Below are positions 42,376-51,876 of a stretch of DNA of 64,000 bases, piece by piece (the stretch's first letter is position 1; the number at the start of each line of letters is the position of its first letter). The stretch is from Sphingomonadales bacterium. GTDB taxonomy: Bacteria; Pseudomonadota; Alphaproteobacteria; Sphingomonadales; Sphingomonadaceae. The DNA lies in the NCBI GenBank assembly GCA_017309275.1, contig JAFKLT010000049.1, positions 1 through 64,000 of the forward strand, in the 5' to 3' direction. A model generated the notes under the pieces. That model was not told the DNA's origin and made no database searches. It saw only the letters and a program-made list of their open reading frames with translations. Both the position numbers and the translations under genes were made by a program.

Positions 42376-43510
42376 TCCGACGCTGCCGGCACCGAAACCC
42401 CTGGACGGCTTGCGCGTCGTCGAATTGGCGCGCGTGCTTGCGGGGCCCTGGTCCGGTCAGTTGCTGGCGGACCTGGGCGCCGAGGTCGTGAAGGTCGAGC
42501 GGCCGGGCGGCGGCGACGATACACGCGAATGGGGTCCGCCTTTCGTGACGGGTGCCGACGGCGAGAATCTGGGCGCGGCCTATTATCATAGCTGCAACCG
42601 CGGCAAGCGCAGCGTCGCGATCGACATTGCGACGGCAGAGGGGCAGGCGGCGGTTCGTGCGCTGCTTGCCGATGCCGACGTGGTCATCGAGAATTACAAG
42701 GTCGGCGGACTCGTCAAATACGGCCTCGACCCCGCGACGCTGCGTGCCAATTTCCCGCGACTGATCGTCTGTTCGATCACCGGTTTCGGCCAGACCGGGC
42801 CTTATGCCCATCGCGCCGGCTATGACTATATTGTCCAGGCGATGAGCGGATTCATGTCGCTGACCGGCGAGCCCGATGGGCCGCCGCAAAAGGCGGGTAT
42901 CGCCTATGCCGACATCTTTACCGGCATGTACTCCACCGTAGCGATCCTGGCGGCGCTGCGACGCCGTGACGTCACCAATGCGGGCGCGCATATCGACATG
43001 GCCTTGTTCGATGCGCAGGTCGCGGTGCTTGCGAACCAGGCGGCAAACTATCTGGCGAGCGGCGTGGCGCCCCGACGGATGGGCAATGCCCATGTCAATG
43101 TCGTGCCGTATCAGGTGTTCGCGACCGCCGACGGCCAGCTTGTCATCGCGGTCGGCAATGACGGCCAGTATCGCAAGCTGTGCGGCCTGTTGGGCGTGCC
43201 CGAATGGGCCGACGATCCGCGGTTCGTGAACAATGCCGCGCGTCTGGCAAACCGCGCCGAACTGATCCCGATGCTGGCCGCGAAGATCGCCGCCTGGGAC
43301 GCGCAGCCGCTGGCACTGGCGCTGGAAGCCGAAGGCGTGCCGGCGGGGCCGATCAACGATCTGGCAAGCGTCTTTGCTGATCCGCAGATCGTTGCGCGCG
43401 GGATGCGGTTCCGTCCCGACGGCGCGCATATCGACGGGGTCGCAAGCCCGATCGTCATCGACGGCGAGCGCATGGTCGCTCCGACGGGCGCACCGCCGCT
43501 GCCCGCATAG
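42344..43510 (+). CDS. CaiB/BaiF family CoA-transferase (probable glutarate CoA-transferase)
   Basis: A 388-residue class III CoA-transferase. The opening [46 protein letters not shown] is the family signature. The catalytic Asp is in [14 protein letters not shown]. Location just after gcdH suggests it makes glutaryl-CoA using a dicarboxyl-CoA donor, as human SUGCT does; this is inference. GTG at 42344 overlaps gcdH by 32 bp, and a TTG at 42368 with a shorter overlap is equally possible. A two-way terminator follows. Confidence 0.85.
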   Translation: MRSPAFLPLPDPTLPAPKPLDGLRVVELARVLAGPWSGQLLADLGAEVVKVERPGGGDDTREWGPPFVTGADGENLGAAYYHSCNRGKRSVAIDIATAEGQAAVRALLADADVVIENYKVGGLVKYGLDPATLRANFPRLIVCSITGFGQTGPYAHRAGYDYIVQAMSGFMSLTGEPDGPPQKAGIAYADIFTGMYSTVAILAALRRRDVTNAGAHIDMALFDAQVAVLANQAANYLASGVAPRRMGNAHVNVVPYQVFATADGQLVIAVGNDGQYRKLCGLLGVPEWADDPRFVNNAARLANRAELIPMLAAKIAAWDAQPLALALEAEGVPAGPINDLASVFADPQIVARGMRFRPDGAHIDGVASPIVIDGERMVAPTGAPPLPA

Positions 43511-43512
43511 AA

Positions 43513-43540
43513 AAAGGGGCGCCGAATCCGACGCCCCTTT
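43513..43540. terminator. Bidirectional terminator between CoA-transferase and TonB receptor
   Basis: AAAGGGGCG (43513-43521) pairs perfectly with CGCCCCTTT (43532-43540) around a 10-nt loop. A-rich sequence precedes it and T/C-rich sequence follows, so it can act for both convergent genes. Confidence 0.85.
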
Positions 43541-43560
43541 CCCCCTTATTTAGCCGAAGA

Positions 43561-45906
43561 TCAGAATTTGACCGTGCCGGTCACGAAGATCTGGCGCGGG
43601 TTGCCGTAAAAGGCGGTCAGCGTGCCTTCGCGGCCGAGCGCCGCCTGCGGCAGCCCGTTGGCGCCGTTGATGATGGCGCCCGTAGTCGGATTGGCGACGA
43701 CGAAGGTATAGCCCGAGGTCTTATATTCCTTGTCGGTCAGATTCTTGCCGAACAGCCCGATGCTCCAGCGATCGCCCGGCGCGGTGTAGATGATGCTGGC
43801 ATCCCACAGCGCGAAACCCTTCTGGTCGATATAGGGGTTCGGGATTTCGAACTGGTGCGTCTTGCTGCGGTACGACAGGGTGGTGCCGAAGCTGATATCG
43901 CCTTCGCCGACGGGCGCCGAATAGGCGAGCGTGCCGCTGGCGGTCCATTTCGGGGTATTCTGCACTTCGCGGAAGGCGGCGACGTCGGTCGGGACGCTCG
44001 CGATGTTGGCGATATATTCCTTATATTTGGCGTCGATATAGCCGAGTGCGGTCGACAGCGTCAGCCGGTCGCCGGCAGCGGCAAGGTCCTGACCCAGGCG
44101 GGCGCGGCCTTCGAATTCCAGACCCTTGAAGGTCGCCTTGCCCGCGTTCGACACGACGCCGCAGAAGCTGGGCAGGCCCGCAACGGTGCAGGCGACCGAG
44201 CCGGGGATCTGGACGTCGGTATAGTCCGCATAGAAGCCGGCGATCGCGACGTTCAGCGCGCCGTCGAGCAGGCTGCCCTTGTACCCGACTTCATAGCTTT
44301 CGACCTTTTCGGGACGGAAGCTCAGGAAGGCGGAGACTTCGTCGTTGGTCGGGCGGCCCGGGATGGCCGCGGGTGCATTGGCGCCGACGCCGCGCGGGTC
44401 GAAGCCGCCGCCTTTGAAGCCCTGCGAATAGCTGGCGTAGATATTATGCTCGGGCGTCGGCTTGAACGACAGCGAGACGCGCGGAGTGAATTTGTTGAAG
44501 CTGCGGCTGCCGTTGAAATTGGTGCTCGGCGCGCCGAAGGCGACCCCCGAACCGCCGAAGACGGGCGAGCCACCGCCGAGATAGTTCTGGCGCAGAATAT
44601 GCGCCTCGCGCTTGTCCCAGGTGTAGCGACCGCCGACCGACAGGCTGAGCTGGTCGGTGAAATCATAGGTGAAGTCGCCGAACACGGCATAGGTGTCGGT
44701 GTCGACGTCGGCCTCGGTAAAGGCGGTGAGGCCGGCGACGGTGGTGAACAGGCGCACGTCGAACAGCGTGTCGGCGGTCGCGGTCAGATAATAGAAACCG
44801 AGCAGGCCCTTCAGCTTGTCGCCTTCATAGAGAAGCTGGAATTCCTGGCTGAGCTGTTCGTTCAGATAGATGCCCGGAACGTCCACATCGGCCGCGGGGA
44901 GCGCGTCGAAGTCGATCGGCGTGTAGCTGTTATCCTTGCGCCACGCGCTGATCGAACGGAGCGTGACCGTGTCGCTGAGCGCGGCCGTGACGTTCATGGC
45001 GAGGCCATAGGCCTCGATCTCCTGCTTCGGATCGTTGAGGCCGCCGCGCGTGTCGAACACATTGTCCAGAACCGGCGCGCCCGACAACAGCCCCGGGATC
45101 AGGCGCGTGCCGCCGCGCGGATTGCTCTTGTCCTTGGTATAGTCGCCCGAGATGCGGATCAGCACCGGCGCGTCATAGCCGCCGAGTTCGATCGTGCCGC
45201 GGCCGGCCCACAGGTCCTTGTTATAGTTTTCGAGGCCGGTGGTCAGATTGTCGCCGAAACCGCCGCGCGACAGGCGCGCGCCCGACACGCCGACGCGCAG
45301 CAGGTCGCCGATCGGCGCGCTGGCGGTGACGACCAGGTCGGCCTGCTCATAGGTGCCGAGCGTTCCCTTGATCTTGACCGAGACGTCCTGCGGCAGCGGC
45401 TTGGTCACATATTTGACTGCGCCGCCGATCGTGTTGCGGCCATAGAGCGTACCCTGCGGACCGCGCAGCACCTCGATCCGCTCGACGTCATAGATGTCGA
45501 GCACCGCGGCCTGCGGACGGTTGAGATAGACGTCGTCGAGATAGATGCCGACACCCTGTTCGAAGCCCGATACCGGATCCTGCTGGCCGACGCCGCGGAT
45601 GAAGGCGCTGAGCGTCGAGTTCGAACCGCGCGACACTTCCAGCGTCGTGTTCGGGGTGGTCTGGCCGATGTCGGTGATGTCGATCGCACCCGCCTTTTCA
45701 AGCGCTTCGCCCGAATAGGCGGTGATCGCGACGGGAACGTCGATCAGGCGCTCGTCGCGGCGGCGCGCGGTGACGATGATCTCGTTGTCGCCGGTGTCTG
45801 CGCTCGCGCCTGCCTCCTGCGCAAAGGCGGCCGGGGTAAAGGCGAGCATCGAGAGCGCGCTCGTCGCATAGATGGCGCGGCGCAGCGAACGGTCGAAAGG
45901 ACGCAT
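43561..45906 (-). CDS. TonB-dependent outer-membrane receptor
   Basis: A 781-residue receptor with a signal peptide (RAIYATSALSMLAFTPAAFAQ), then a TonB box EIIVTARRRDERL, a plug (VPVAITAYSGEALEKAGAIDITDIGQTTPN, FIRGVGQQDPVSGFEQGVGIYLDDVYLNRPQAAVLDIYDVERIEVLRGPQGTLYGRNTIGGAVKYVT) and a 22-strand barrel ending in VTGTVKF. The plug pattern is of the large sphingomonad class for organic substrates; the ligand is unknown. The ATG at 45906 has GGGAGA upstream. The divergent TetR gene and palindromic operator suggest substrate-induced control. Confidence 0.93.
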   Translation of the reverse strand: MRPFDRSLRRAIYATSALSMLAFTPAAFAQEAGASADTGDNEIIVTARRRDERLIDVPVAITAYSGEALEKAGAIDITDIGQTTPNTTLEVSRGSNSTLSAFIRGVGQQDPVSGFEQGVGIYLDDVYLNRPQAAVLDIYDVERIEVLRGPQGTLYGRNTIGGAVKYVTKPLPQDVSVKIKGTLGTYEQADLVVTASAPIGDLLRVGVSGARLSRGGFGDNLTTGLENYNKDLWAGRGTIELGGYDAPVLIRISGDYTKDKSNPRGGTRLIPGLLSGAPVLDNVFDTRGGLNDPKQEIEAYGLAMNVTAALSDTVTLRSISAWRKDNSYTPIDFDALPAADVDVPGIYLNEQLSQEFQLLYEGDKLKGLLGFYYLTATADTLFDVRLFTTVAGLTAFTEADVDTDTYAVFGDFTYDFTDQLSLSVGGRYTWDKREAHILRQNYLGGGSPVFGGSGVAFGAPSTNFNGSRSFNKFTPRVSLSFKPTPEHNIYASYSQGFKGGGFDPRGVGANAPAAIPGRPTNDEVSAFLSFRPEKVESYEVGYKGSLLDGALNVAIAGFYADYTDVQIPGSVACTVAGLPSFCGVVSNAGKATFKGLEFEGRARLGQDLAAAGDRLTLSTALGYIDAKYKEYIANIASVPTDVAAFREVQNTPKWTASGTLAYSAPVGEGDISFGTTLSYRSKTHQFEIPNPYIDQKGFALWDASIIYTAPGDRWSIGLFGKNLTDKEYKTSGYTFVVANPTTGAIINGANGLPQAALGREGTLTAFYGNPRQIFVTGTVKF

Positions 45907-46003
45907 GAAGTGTCTCCCAATGTCGGACGGCCCCTCGCCGTCCTTCGTGATTTTCTTGGGCCGGTCTTGCCAAGCCGCGACGCGGGCTATAATGAAACCT
46001 GAA

Positions 46004-46019
46004 CCAAGTTTCAACTTGG
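46004..46019. promoter_or_regulatory. Palindromic operator between the TonB receptor and tetR
   Basis: CCAAGTT and AACTTGG flank TC, a perfect 7-bp inverted repeat 98 bp before the receptor start and 92 bp before the tetR start. A longer partial symmetry TGAAAC...AGTTTCA overlaps it. This is the type of site bound by TetR dimers. Confidence 0.65.
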
Positions 46020-46110
46020 AATGTGTATCCGTCGCTTTTTGCTTGCCAGTGGTGCGAAAAAACCACGATGGCGCTAAAGGTCGATCGGATCGGGGGAGAC
46101 GGAAGGCGTC

Positions 46111-46746
46111 ATGGATCAGCCGCGAACAGCGACAGCATCAGGCGAGATCGAGCATCGCGACAAGACGCCGCGTACCGAGCGCGGGCGCAAGACGCTGCGC
46201 AAGCTGCTTGACGCCGCGGCGATCGAATTCGGCGAGCGCGGCTTTCACGAGGCGTCGATCAGCGCGATCACGCGGCGTGCCGGCACCGCGCTGGGCAGTT
46301 TTTACACCTACTTCGATTCGAAGGACGAAATCTTCCAGGCGCTGGTCCGCTATATGAGCGAGCAGCTCCGCGACCATGTCACGCCGCTGGTCCAGGCCGC
46401 GCCCGACGAGATCAGCGCCGAGCGGATCGGCCTTGAATCCTATCTGGGCTTTGTGCGCGAGCATAAGGAAATCTATCGCATCATCGATGAGGCCGAATTC
46501 GTCGACTATGCGAGCTATCGCAGCCATTATGAAACCACTGTCGCTCGCGTGCGGCAGCGGTTGGAGGGCGGCGCGGCGCGCGGCGAGATTCGCGCCGACG
46601 TCGGCGAAATTCACGCCTGGGCGATCGGCGGAATGAACGTCTTCCTGGGCATGCGCTATGGCCTGTGGGACGAAGACGCCGACATTTCGGAGATCGCGCG
46701 GATCGCCAACGATCTGCTCGCCAACGGGCTGAAGAAACAGGATTAG
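46111..46746 (+). CDS. TetR/AcrR family transcriptional regulator
   Basis: A 211-residue repressor. The N-terminal helix-turn-helix reads TLRKLLDAAAIEFGERGFHEASISAITRRAGTALGSFYTYFDSKDEIFQALV (residues about 29-80). A ligand-binding C-terminal domain follows, with SYLGFVREHKEIYRIIDEAEFVDYASYRSHYE, which resembles regulators of lipid or acyl-CoA metabolism. It is transcribed away from the TonB receptor gene, with a palindrome between them, and likely represses that receptor and itself. Confidence 0.9.
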   Translation: MDQPRTATASGEIEHRDKTPRTERGRKTLRKLLDAAAIEFGERGFHEASISAITRRAGTALGSFYTYFDSKDEIFQALVRYMSEQLRDHVTPLVQAAPDEISAERIGLESYLGFVREHKEIYRIIDEAEFVDYASYRSHYETTVARVRQRLEGGAARGEIRADVGEIHAWAIGGMNVFLGMRYGLWDEDADISEIARIANDLLANGLKKQD

Positions 46747-46786
46747 GCGAGCGATCCCATCCGGGCGATGCCGTGGATCGGAGCTT

Positions 46787-47380
46787 TTAAGTCCTGGAAA
46801 TCAGAAAGATCGCATGCTCGGCGCGCCAGCTTGCGGCGGCGTCGCTCGTCGGCTTGTCGCCTGACAGATACCAGGCGCGCTCGACCCTGATGCCCTGTGC
46901 GCGGACGAGGTCGCGAAAGTCGCTGACGGTCACGTGGTGGATATTCGGCGTTTCGTACCAAGCGACCGGCAACAGCCGCGTCACCGGCATGCGCCCGCGC
47001 CAGAGCAGGTTGAGCCGCACGCGCCAGTGCGCGAAATTGGGAAAGCTGACGAAGGCGCGTGGCGCGATCCGCAGCAGTTCGCCGATGATCAGGTCGGGCC
47101 GTTCGGTCGTCTGCAGCGTTTGCGACAGGATCGCATAATCGAACGCATCGCCCGGATAGTCGGCAAGGTCGTGGTTGACGTCGCCCTGCACCACCGACAG
47201 CCCCTGCGCCATCGCCGCCTCGATCGCCACTGGATCGATTTCGAGGCCGCGCGCATCCACCTGTTTGTGCGCGCGCAGTTCGGCCATCAGCGTCCCGTCG
47301 CCGCAGCCGATGTCCAATATGCGCGACCGCGCCGGCACCGCGTCGGCAATGATGCCGAGGTCGGGACGAAGCGCGCTCAC
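46787..47380 (-). CDS. metW: Methionine biosynthesis protein MetW
   Basis: A 197-residue SAM-methyltransferase-fold protein that works with MetX. The SAM motif [15 protein letters not shown] is near residues 21-35, followed by [78 protein letters not shown], characteristic of MetW. The product is needed together with MetX for homoserine acylation in some proteobacteria. It overlaps metX by ATGA and ends 40 bp from the convergent tetR. Confidence 0.93.
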   Translation of the reverse strand: MSALRPDLGIIADAVPARSRILDIGCGDGTLMAELRAHKQVDARGLEIDPVAIEAAMAQGLSVVQGDVNHDLADYPGDAFDYAILSQTLQTTERPDLIIGELLRIAPRAFVSFPNFAHWRVRLNLLWRGRMPVTRLLPVAWYETPNIHHVTVSDFRDLVRAQGIRVERAWYLSGDKPTSDAAASWRAEHAIFLISRT

Positions 47381-48498
47381 CAGCCGGCTCCCAAGGCACC
47401 AGCCATAATGCGGTCGAGCGCGGGGACGTCGAGAAGGAAGCTATCGTGGCCGAAGGGGGCCGACAGTTCGACGAAGCTGGCCGCGGCGCCGACCGAATGC
47501 AGCGCCTGGACGATGCGACGCGATTCGGCGGTGGGATAGAGCCAGTCGGTGTCGAAGCTGACGAGCGTGAAACGCACATCCTTCGCGTCGGCGAAGGCGC
47601 CGGCGAGGCGGCCATCGTGCGGCTCGGCAAGATCGAAATAGTCCATCGCGCGCGTGATATAGAGATAGGCGTTGGCGTCGAACCGGTCGGTGAAGGCCAG
47701 CCCCTGGTGCCGCAGATAGGATTCGATCTGGAAATCGGCGTCGAAGCCGAAGCTCTTGATGTCGCGCGCCTGCAGGCGGCGGCCGAACTTTTCGGTCAGA
47801 CCCTCCTCAGACAGATAGGTGATGTGCGCCGCCATCCGGGCGACCGCCAGCCCCTTGGTCGGCGCGCGCGCGCTGCCGTAATATTGGCCGTCCTGCCAGT
47901 CGGGGTCGGCCATGATCGCTTGGCGCCCGACTTCGTGGAACGCGATGTTCTGGGCCGAATGCCGCGCCGCGCTGGCGATGACGACCGCCGAAGCGATACG
48001 ATCAGGATAGGTCGCGGCCCAGCCAAGCGCCTGCATCCCGCCCATCGACCCGCCGATGACGGCATGAAGCCGCGCTATGCCGAGATGATCGAGCAGCATC
48101 GCCTGCGCCCGCACCATGTCGGTGATCGTGATGACCGGGAAATGCATGCCCAGCGGCGCGCCGCTGACTGCATCGGGCGACGCCGGCCCGCTCGTCCCCA
48201 TGCAGCTGCCGAGGACATTGGCACAGATCACGAAAAAGCGGTCGGTGTCGATCGGCTTGCCGGGGCCGACCATGCGCGCCCACCAGCCGGGCTTGCCGGT
48301 CGCGGGATGGTCGCTCGCGACATATTGGTCGCCGGTCAGCGCATGGCAGATGAGCACGGCGTTCGCCTTGTCGGCATCGAGCGCGCCATAGCTTTGATAG
48401 GCGATCGTCACCGACGGCAGCACCTGTCCGCTGTCGAGCGGCAGCGGCGCGCCGATCGTCACGCTTTGATGCTGGATCTGGTGAAGCAGGCTCGCCAT
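47377..48498 (-). CDS. metX: Homoserine O-acyltransferase (acetyl- or succinyl-)
   Basis: A 373-residue alpha/beta hydrolase-fold acyltransferase that activates homoserine for methionine synthesis. Signatures are [25 protein letters not shown], the nucleophile elbow [13 protein letters not shown], and the C-terminal FGHDSFLLD with the catalytic His. Some proteobacterial MetX enzymes use succinyl-CoA; the donor cannot be stated. The ATG at 48498 begins the homology. It diverges from hisC with a 79 bp spacer, in which no SAM riboswitch was found. Confidence 0.94.
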   Translation of the reverse strand: MASLLHQIQHQSVTIGAPLPLDSGQVLPSVTIAYQSYGALDADKANAVLICHALTGDQYVASDHPATGKPGWWARMVGPGKPIDTDRFFVICANVLGSCMGTSGPASPDAVSGAPLGMHFPVITITDMVRAQAMLLDHLGIARLHAVIGGSMGGMQALGWAATYPDRIASAVVIASAARHSAQNIAFHEVGRQAIMADPDWQDGQYYGSARAPTKGLAVARMAAHITYLSEEGLTEKFGRRLQARDIKSFGFDADFQIESYLRHQGLAFTDRFDANAYLYITRAMDYFDLAEPHDGRLAGAFADAKDVRFTLVSFDTDWLYPTAESRRIVQALHSVGAAASFVELSAPFGHDSFLLDVPALDRIMAGALGAGW

Positions 48499-48577
48499 GA
48501 TGCGCGCGGGGCTAAGCGGACGCGGGCACCCTGTCAACGTACTGGACTCGGCGGGCGCAGCCGTTAAACGGCGCGGC

Positions 48578-49693
48578 ATGACCGACGCGACCCCCACCCT
48601 CACTCCGAAGCCGTGGATCAGCGGCATCGCTCCCTATGTTCCCGGCAAGTCGGCGGGCGCTGACGGCCGTCCGTTGATCAAGCTCAGCGCGAACGAAAAT
48701 CCGCTCGGGACCGGGGAAAAGGCGCGCGAGGCGTTTCATGCGTCGCAGGGCGCGGCCGACGCGTTGTCGCGCTATCCCGATCCCGGCGCGACCGAGCTGC
48801 GCGAGGCGATCGCCGCCAAGTTCGGGCTCGATCCCGCGCGGATCATCTGCGGCAACGGGTCGGACGAGCTGCTTCATCTCGCGGCGGGCACCTATGCCGG
48901 TCCGGGCGACGAGATTCTGTATGTCCGCTATGGCTTCGCGGTCTATGAAATCGCCGCGCGCCGCGTCGGCGCTATTCCGGTCGAGGCCGACGATCGCGAT
49001 TATGCGACCGACGTCGATGCGTTGCTCGCGGCGGTGACCGAGCGGACGCGCGTCGTCTATCTCGCCAACCCGAACAATCCCACGGGAACGCTCGCGACGC
49101 GTGAGGAGGTTGCGCGGCTCTATGCGGGATTGCCGCGCGACGTGCTGTTCGTCATCGACCAGGCCTATTCCGAATATCTGTCGGACGAAGAGGACGACGG
49201 CGGCCTGGAACTCGCGAAGACCCAGCCGAACGTCTTCGTCACGCGCACCTTTTCCAAGATTCACGGGCTTGCCGCCGAGCGTATCGGTTGGGGCTATGCC
49301 GCGGCCGAGGTGATTTCGGCGCTGCACCGCATCCGCCTGCCGTTCAACGTCACGCGCGCGGGACAGGCGGCGGCGGTCGCGGCGCTGGGCGACGAGGCAT
49401 TCGTCGCGCACAGCCGCGATCATAATGCGAAATGGCGCGCGTGGCTGGCGCAGGAGCTTGAAGCGCTCGGCAATCACGGCATTCGCATCGTGCCGTCGGC
49501 GACCAACTTCCTGCTCGTGCTGTTCGAGGGCGCGGTGAGCGCGGAGACGTTATACAACCGGCTGATGGACGCGGGTTATATCGTGCGCTGGTTGCCCGGG
49601 CAGGGGATTCCGCAGGCGCTGCGCATGACGATCGGTACCGAGGAAGAGACGCGCGGGCTCGCGGCGGCGATCCGCGCCGCGCTGGCCGGCTGA
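48578..49693 (+). CDS. hisC: Histidinol-phosphate aminotransferase
   Basis: A 371-residue class I/II aminotransferase using pyridoxal phosphate. The [13 protein letters not shown] start, [60 protein letters not shown] and the PLP-lysine region [17 protein letters not shown] are present. HisC enzymes act in histidine synthesis and often also on aromatic amino acids. The start was put at 48578 because it gives the normal length. It overlaps tyrA by one base. Confidence 0.93.
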   Translation: MTDATPTLTPKPWISGIAPYVPGKSAGADGRPLIKLSANENPLGTGEKAREAFHASQGAADALSRYPDPGATELREAIAAKFGLDPARIICGNGSDELLHLAAGTYAGPGDEILYVRYGFAVYEIAARRVGAIPVEADDRDYATDVDALLAAVTERTRVVYLANPNNPTGTLATREEVARLYAGLPRDVLFVIDQAYSEYLSDEEDDGGLELAKTQPNVFVTRTFSKIHGLAAERIGWGYAAAEVISALHRIRLPFNVTRAGQAAAVAALGDEAFVAHSRDHNAKWRAWLAQELEALGNHGIRIVPSATNFLLVLFEGAVSAETLYNRLMDAGYIVRWLPGQGIPQALRMTIGTEEETRGLAAAIRAALAG

Positions 49694-50595
49694 TGGCGAT
49701 CGCGAATGTCACGATCGTCGGGCTTGGACTGATCGGTTCGTCGATCGCGCGCGCGGTCGGCGAGCGTCTGCCGTTGGTGACGGTGACCGGGCATGACGCC
49801 AGCGCCGACGTGCGCGAACAGGCGCGCGCGCTTGGTCTCTGCGACAGGATCGCCGACGATGCGGCGGATGCGGTCGCTGCCGCCGACCTAGTCATATTGG
49901 CGGTCCCCGTGGGCCGCATGGCCGACGCCGCGCGCGTGATGGCGCCGGGGCTGAAGGCCGATGCGATCATCTCCGACGTCGGCTCGTCGAAGGCGGGCGT
50001 CGCCGATGCGCTGGCAAAGGCGCTCCCCGATCATATCGTGATCCCGGCGCATCCCGTTGCCGGCACCGAGAATAGCGGTCCCGCGGCAGGCTTTGCGACG
50101 CTGTTCGAGGGGCGCTGGTGTATCGTGACGCCTGGCGCCGATGCCTCTGCTGACGCTGTGGCGACGCTCGGCGGCTTCTGGGAGGCGCTCGGCGCGAAAG
50201 TTGAGACGATGGACCCCGTGCACCACGACATGGTGCTGGCGGTGACAAGCCATCTGCCACACCTTATCGCTTATACGATCGTCGGCACCGCGAGCGAGCT
50301 GGAGGAGGTGACCGAGAGCGAGGTCATCAAATATTCGGCGGGCGGCTTTCGTGATTTCACGCGCATCGCGGCGAGCGACCCGGTGATGTGGCGCGACGTG
50401 TTTCTTGCGAACAAGGATGCGGTGCTCGCGACCCTGCAGCGCTTCAACGAGGATCTGACCGTGCTTCAGCAGGCGATCCGGCGCGGCGATGCCGACAAGC
50501 TGGAGGATTGGTTTACGCGCACGCGCGCAATCCGCCGTTCGATCATTGCCGAAGGTCAGGACGATGCGGCGCCCGACTTCGGGCGCAAGCACTAG
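49693..50595 (+). CDS. tyrA: Prephenate/arogenate dehydrogenase
   Basis: A 300-residue NAD(P) enzyme in tyrosine synthesis. The Rossmann motif IVGLGLIGSSIARAVG lies at residues 8-23, followed by VILAVPVGRM, ISDVGSSKAGV, HPVAGTENSGPAAGFATLFEGRWCIVTPG and HDMVLAVTSHLPHLIAYTIV with conserved histidines. It follows hisC with a one-base overlap, so the aminotransferase may supply the coupled transamination. Whether it prefers prephenate or arogenate is not visible. Confidence 0.92.
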   Translation: MAIANVTIVGLGLIGSSIARAVGERLPLVTVTGHDASADVREQARALGLCDRIADDAADAVAAADLVILAVPVGRMADAARVMAPGLKADAIISDVGSSKAGVADALAKALPDHIVIPAHPVAGTENSGPAAGFATLFEGRWCIVTPGADASADAVATLGGFWEALGAKVETMDPVHHDMVLAVTSHLPHLIAYTIVGTASELEEVTESEVIKYSAGGFRDFTRIAASDPVMWRDVFLANKDAVLATLQRFNEDLTVLQQAIRRGDADKLEDWFTRTRAIRRSIIAEGQDDAAPDFGRKH

Positions 50596-50603
50596 GCCAT
50601 AGA

Positions 50604-51335
50604 TCAGGCCGGAGATTCGCTTTCGAGCAGCGCCTCGGGCGGGTTGAGCGCATTGATCGCGCGCCAGACGCGCTCCTCGGCTTCCTCGCGCGGCAGGCCG
50701 GCGGGGATCGTCTCGCCGATACGATAGGTGATCGTCCCCGGCCATTTGACCCAGCGGCGTGGCGGATAGACGAGGCCGCTGTTCACCGCGACGGGGATGA
50801 CCGGCACGCCAAGCATGCGATAGACGCCGGCAAAGCCCGAACGGAGCGGGGGCGCCTTGCCATGGGGGACGCGCGTACCTTCGGCGAACAGCACGAGCGG
50901 GCGATCCTTGGCGAGCGCAGCCTTCGCAGCGTTCAACATTGCGCGCATCGCCTTGCCGCCGCCGTCGCGGTCGACTGGAATCAGGCCATAGAAAGCCGCA
51001 GCCTGGCCCCAGACCGGGATCGAGAAAAGCTGCTCCTTTGCAAACACCGCGGGGTGCTTGAACAGCATCGGCTGCTCGATCGTTTCGAACGCGCCCTCGT
51101 GCTTGAAGACGTAAAGCACGGGGATGTCGGGCATCTCGCCTTCGACGACGATCTTGTGGCCCAGCACAAAGCGGCAGATCAGCCGGTGAAATTGCGCCCA
51201 GATCCGGACGAACCAGATCGTCGCATGGTGCGAGATCGGCAGCGAGATCACCGCGCCGATCGACGAGATGCCGCTCATGATCACGAACAGGATCCAGAAC
51301 AGGATCGAGCGGAGAAGGGCGATGGTATAGCGCAT
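50604..51335 (-). CDS. plsC: 1-acyl-sn-glycerol-3-phosphate acyltransferase
   Basis: A 243-residue membrane-associated acyltransferase that makes phosphatidic acid from lysophosphatidic acid. Two N-terminal hydrophobic segments are present. The usual H-x4-D motif reads KHEGAFET, so the acidic residue is Glu. The glycerol-phosphate motif LFAEGTRVPHGK and the IPVAVNSG strand fit the family. The ATG at 51335 is chosen because upstream codons to 51413 overlap the ydcF-like gene. It converges on tyrA, 8 bp away. Confidence 0.87.
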   Translation of the reverse strand: MRYTIALLRSILFWILFVIMSGISSIGAVISLPISHHATIWFVRIWAQFHRLICRFVLGHKIVVEGEMPDIPVLYVFKHEGAFETIEQPMLFKHPAVFAKEQLFSIPVWGQAAAFYGLIPVDRDGGGKAMRAMLNAAKAALAKDRPLVLFAEGTRVPHGKAPPLRSGFAGVYRMLGVPVIPVAVNSGLVYPPRRWVKWPGTITYRIGETIPAGLPREEAEERVWRAINALNPPEALLESESPA

Positions 51336-51345
51336 CGGCGCCGCT

Positions 51346-51876
51346 TTAGAGCCCGAGCACGCCGCCCGCCAGCCCCGCGAGATATTTATGATATTCGCGG
51401 AACAGCGTCGCAAAGTTCGGTTGGCTGCGTACAGCGTCGGGCAGAATGGTCACCTTGTCGCCCACCGCGCGGCCGATTTCATATTCGGCGCGGCGCATAT
51501 GCCAGTCGGTCGTGATCAGCCGGATGCTCTTGTAGTTGCGCCGCGCAACCCAGGTCGCGACCTCGGTCGCGTTCGAGCGCGTATCCTCGGCCTCGAACCC
51601 CAGCGCGATGCAGCAGTCGAACAATTTCTGCGGGCGTTTATACTCGGCGGCGAGTTCGCGGGGCTTCACCTCGCGCGAGACGCCGCTGATAAGCAGGCGC
51701 CCGGCATCGCCGGCCTCGAGCCGTTCGAGCGCACGGTCGATGCGGCCGGGTCCGCCGGTCAGCACGACGATCGCGTCGGTCTTTTGCGCCGGCGCGGGTT
51801 GCGGCAGCAACAGGGCGAACCAGGCAAAGCCGAGTACCCAGGCAAGAAACAACAGAGAAATCAGTCGTTTGATCAT
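51346..51876 (-). CDS. YdcF family (DUF218) protein
   Basis: A 176-residue protein with an N-terminal membrane anchor (LISLLFLAWVLGFAWFALLLP). The DUF218 core follows: TDAIVVLTGGPGRIDRALERLEAGDAGRLLISGVSREV, then SNATEVATWVARRNYKSIRLITTDWHMRRAEYE and a conserved histidine. Members take part in cell-envelope or cofactor processes, but the activity is unclear. It is coupled to ftsX by ATGA. The plsC gene lies 10 bp beyond its stop. Confidence 0.87.
   Translation of the reverse strand: MIKRLISLLFLAWVLGFAWFALLLPQPAPAQKTDAIVVLTGGPGRIDRALERLEAGDAGRLLISGVSREVKPRELAAEYKRPQKLFDCCIALGFEAEDTRSNATEVATWVARRNYKSIRLITTDWHMRRAEYEIGRAVGDKVTILPDAVRSQPNFATLFREYHKYLAGLAGGVLGL

Noticed and set aside
43855..46002. 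A 715-residue frame antisense to the TonB receptor
   Set aside because: Repeated Ala/Arg/Val composition and no domain; the receptor on the other strand has clear plug and barrel features.
48499..48577. SAM riboswitch before metX
   Set aside because: The 79 bp between metX and hisC lack the SAM-II core and are too short for a larger class.
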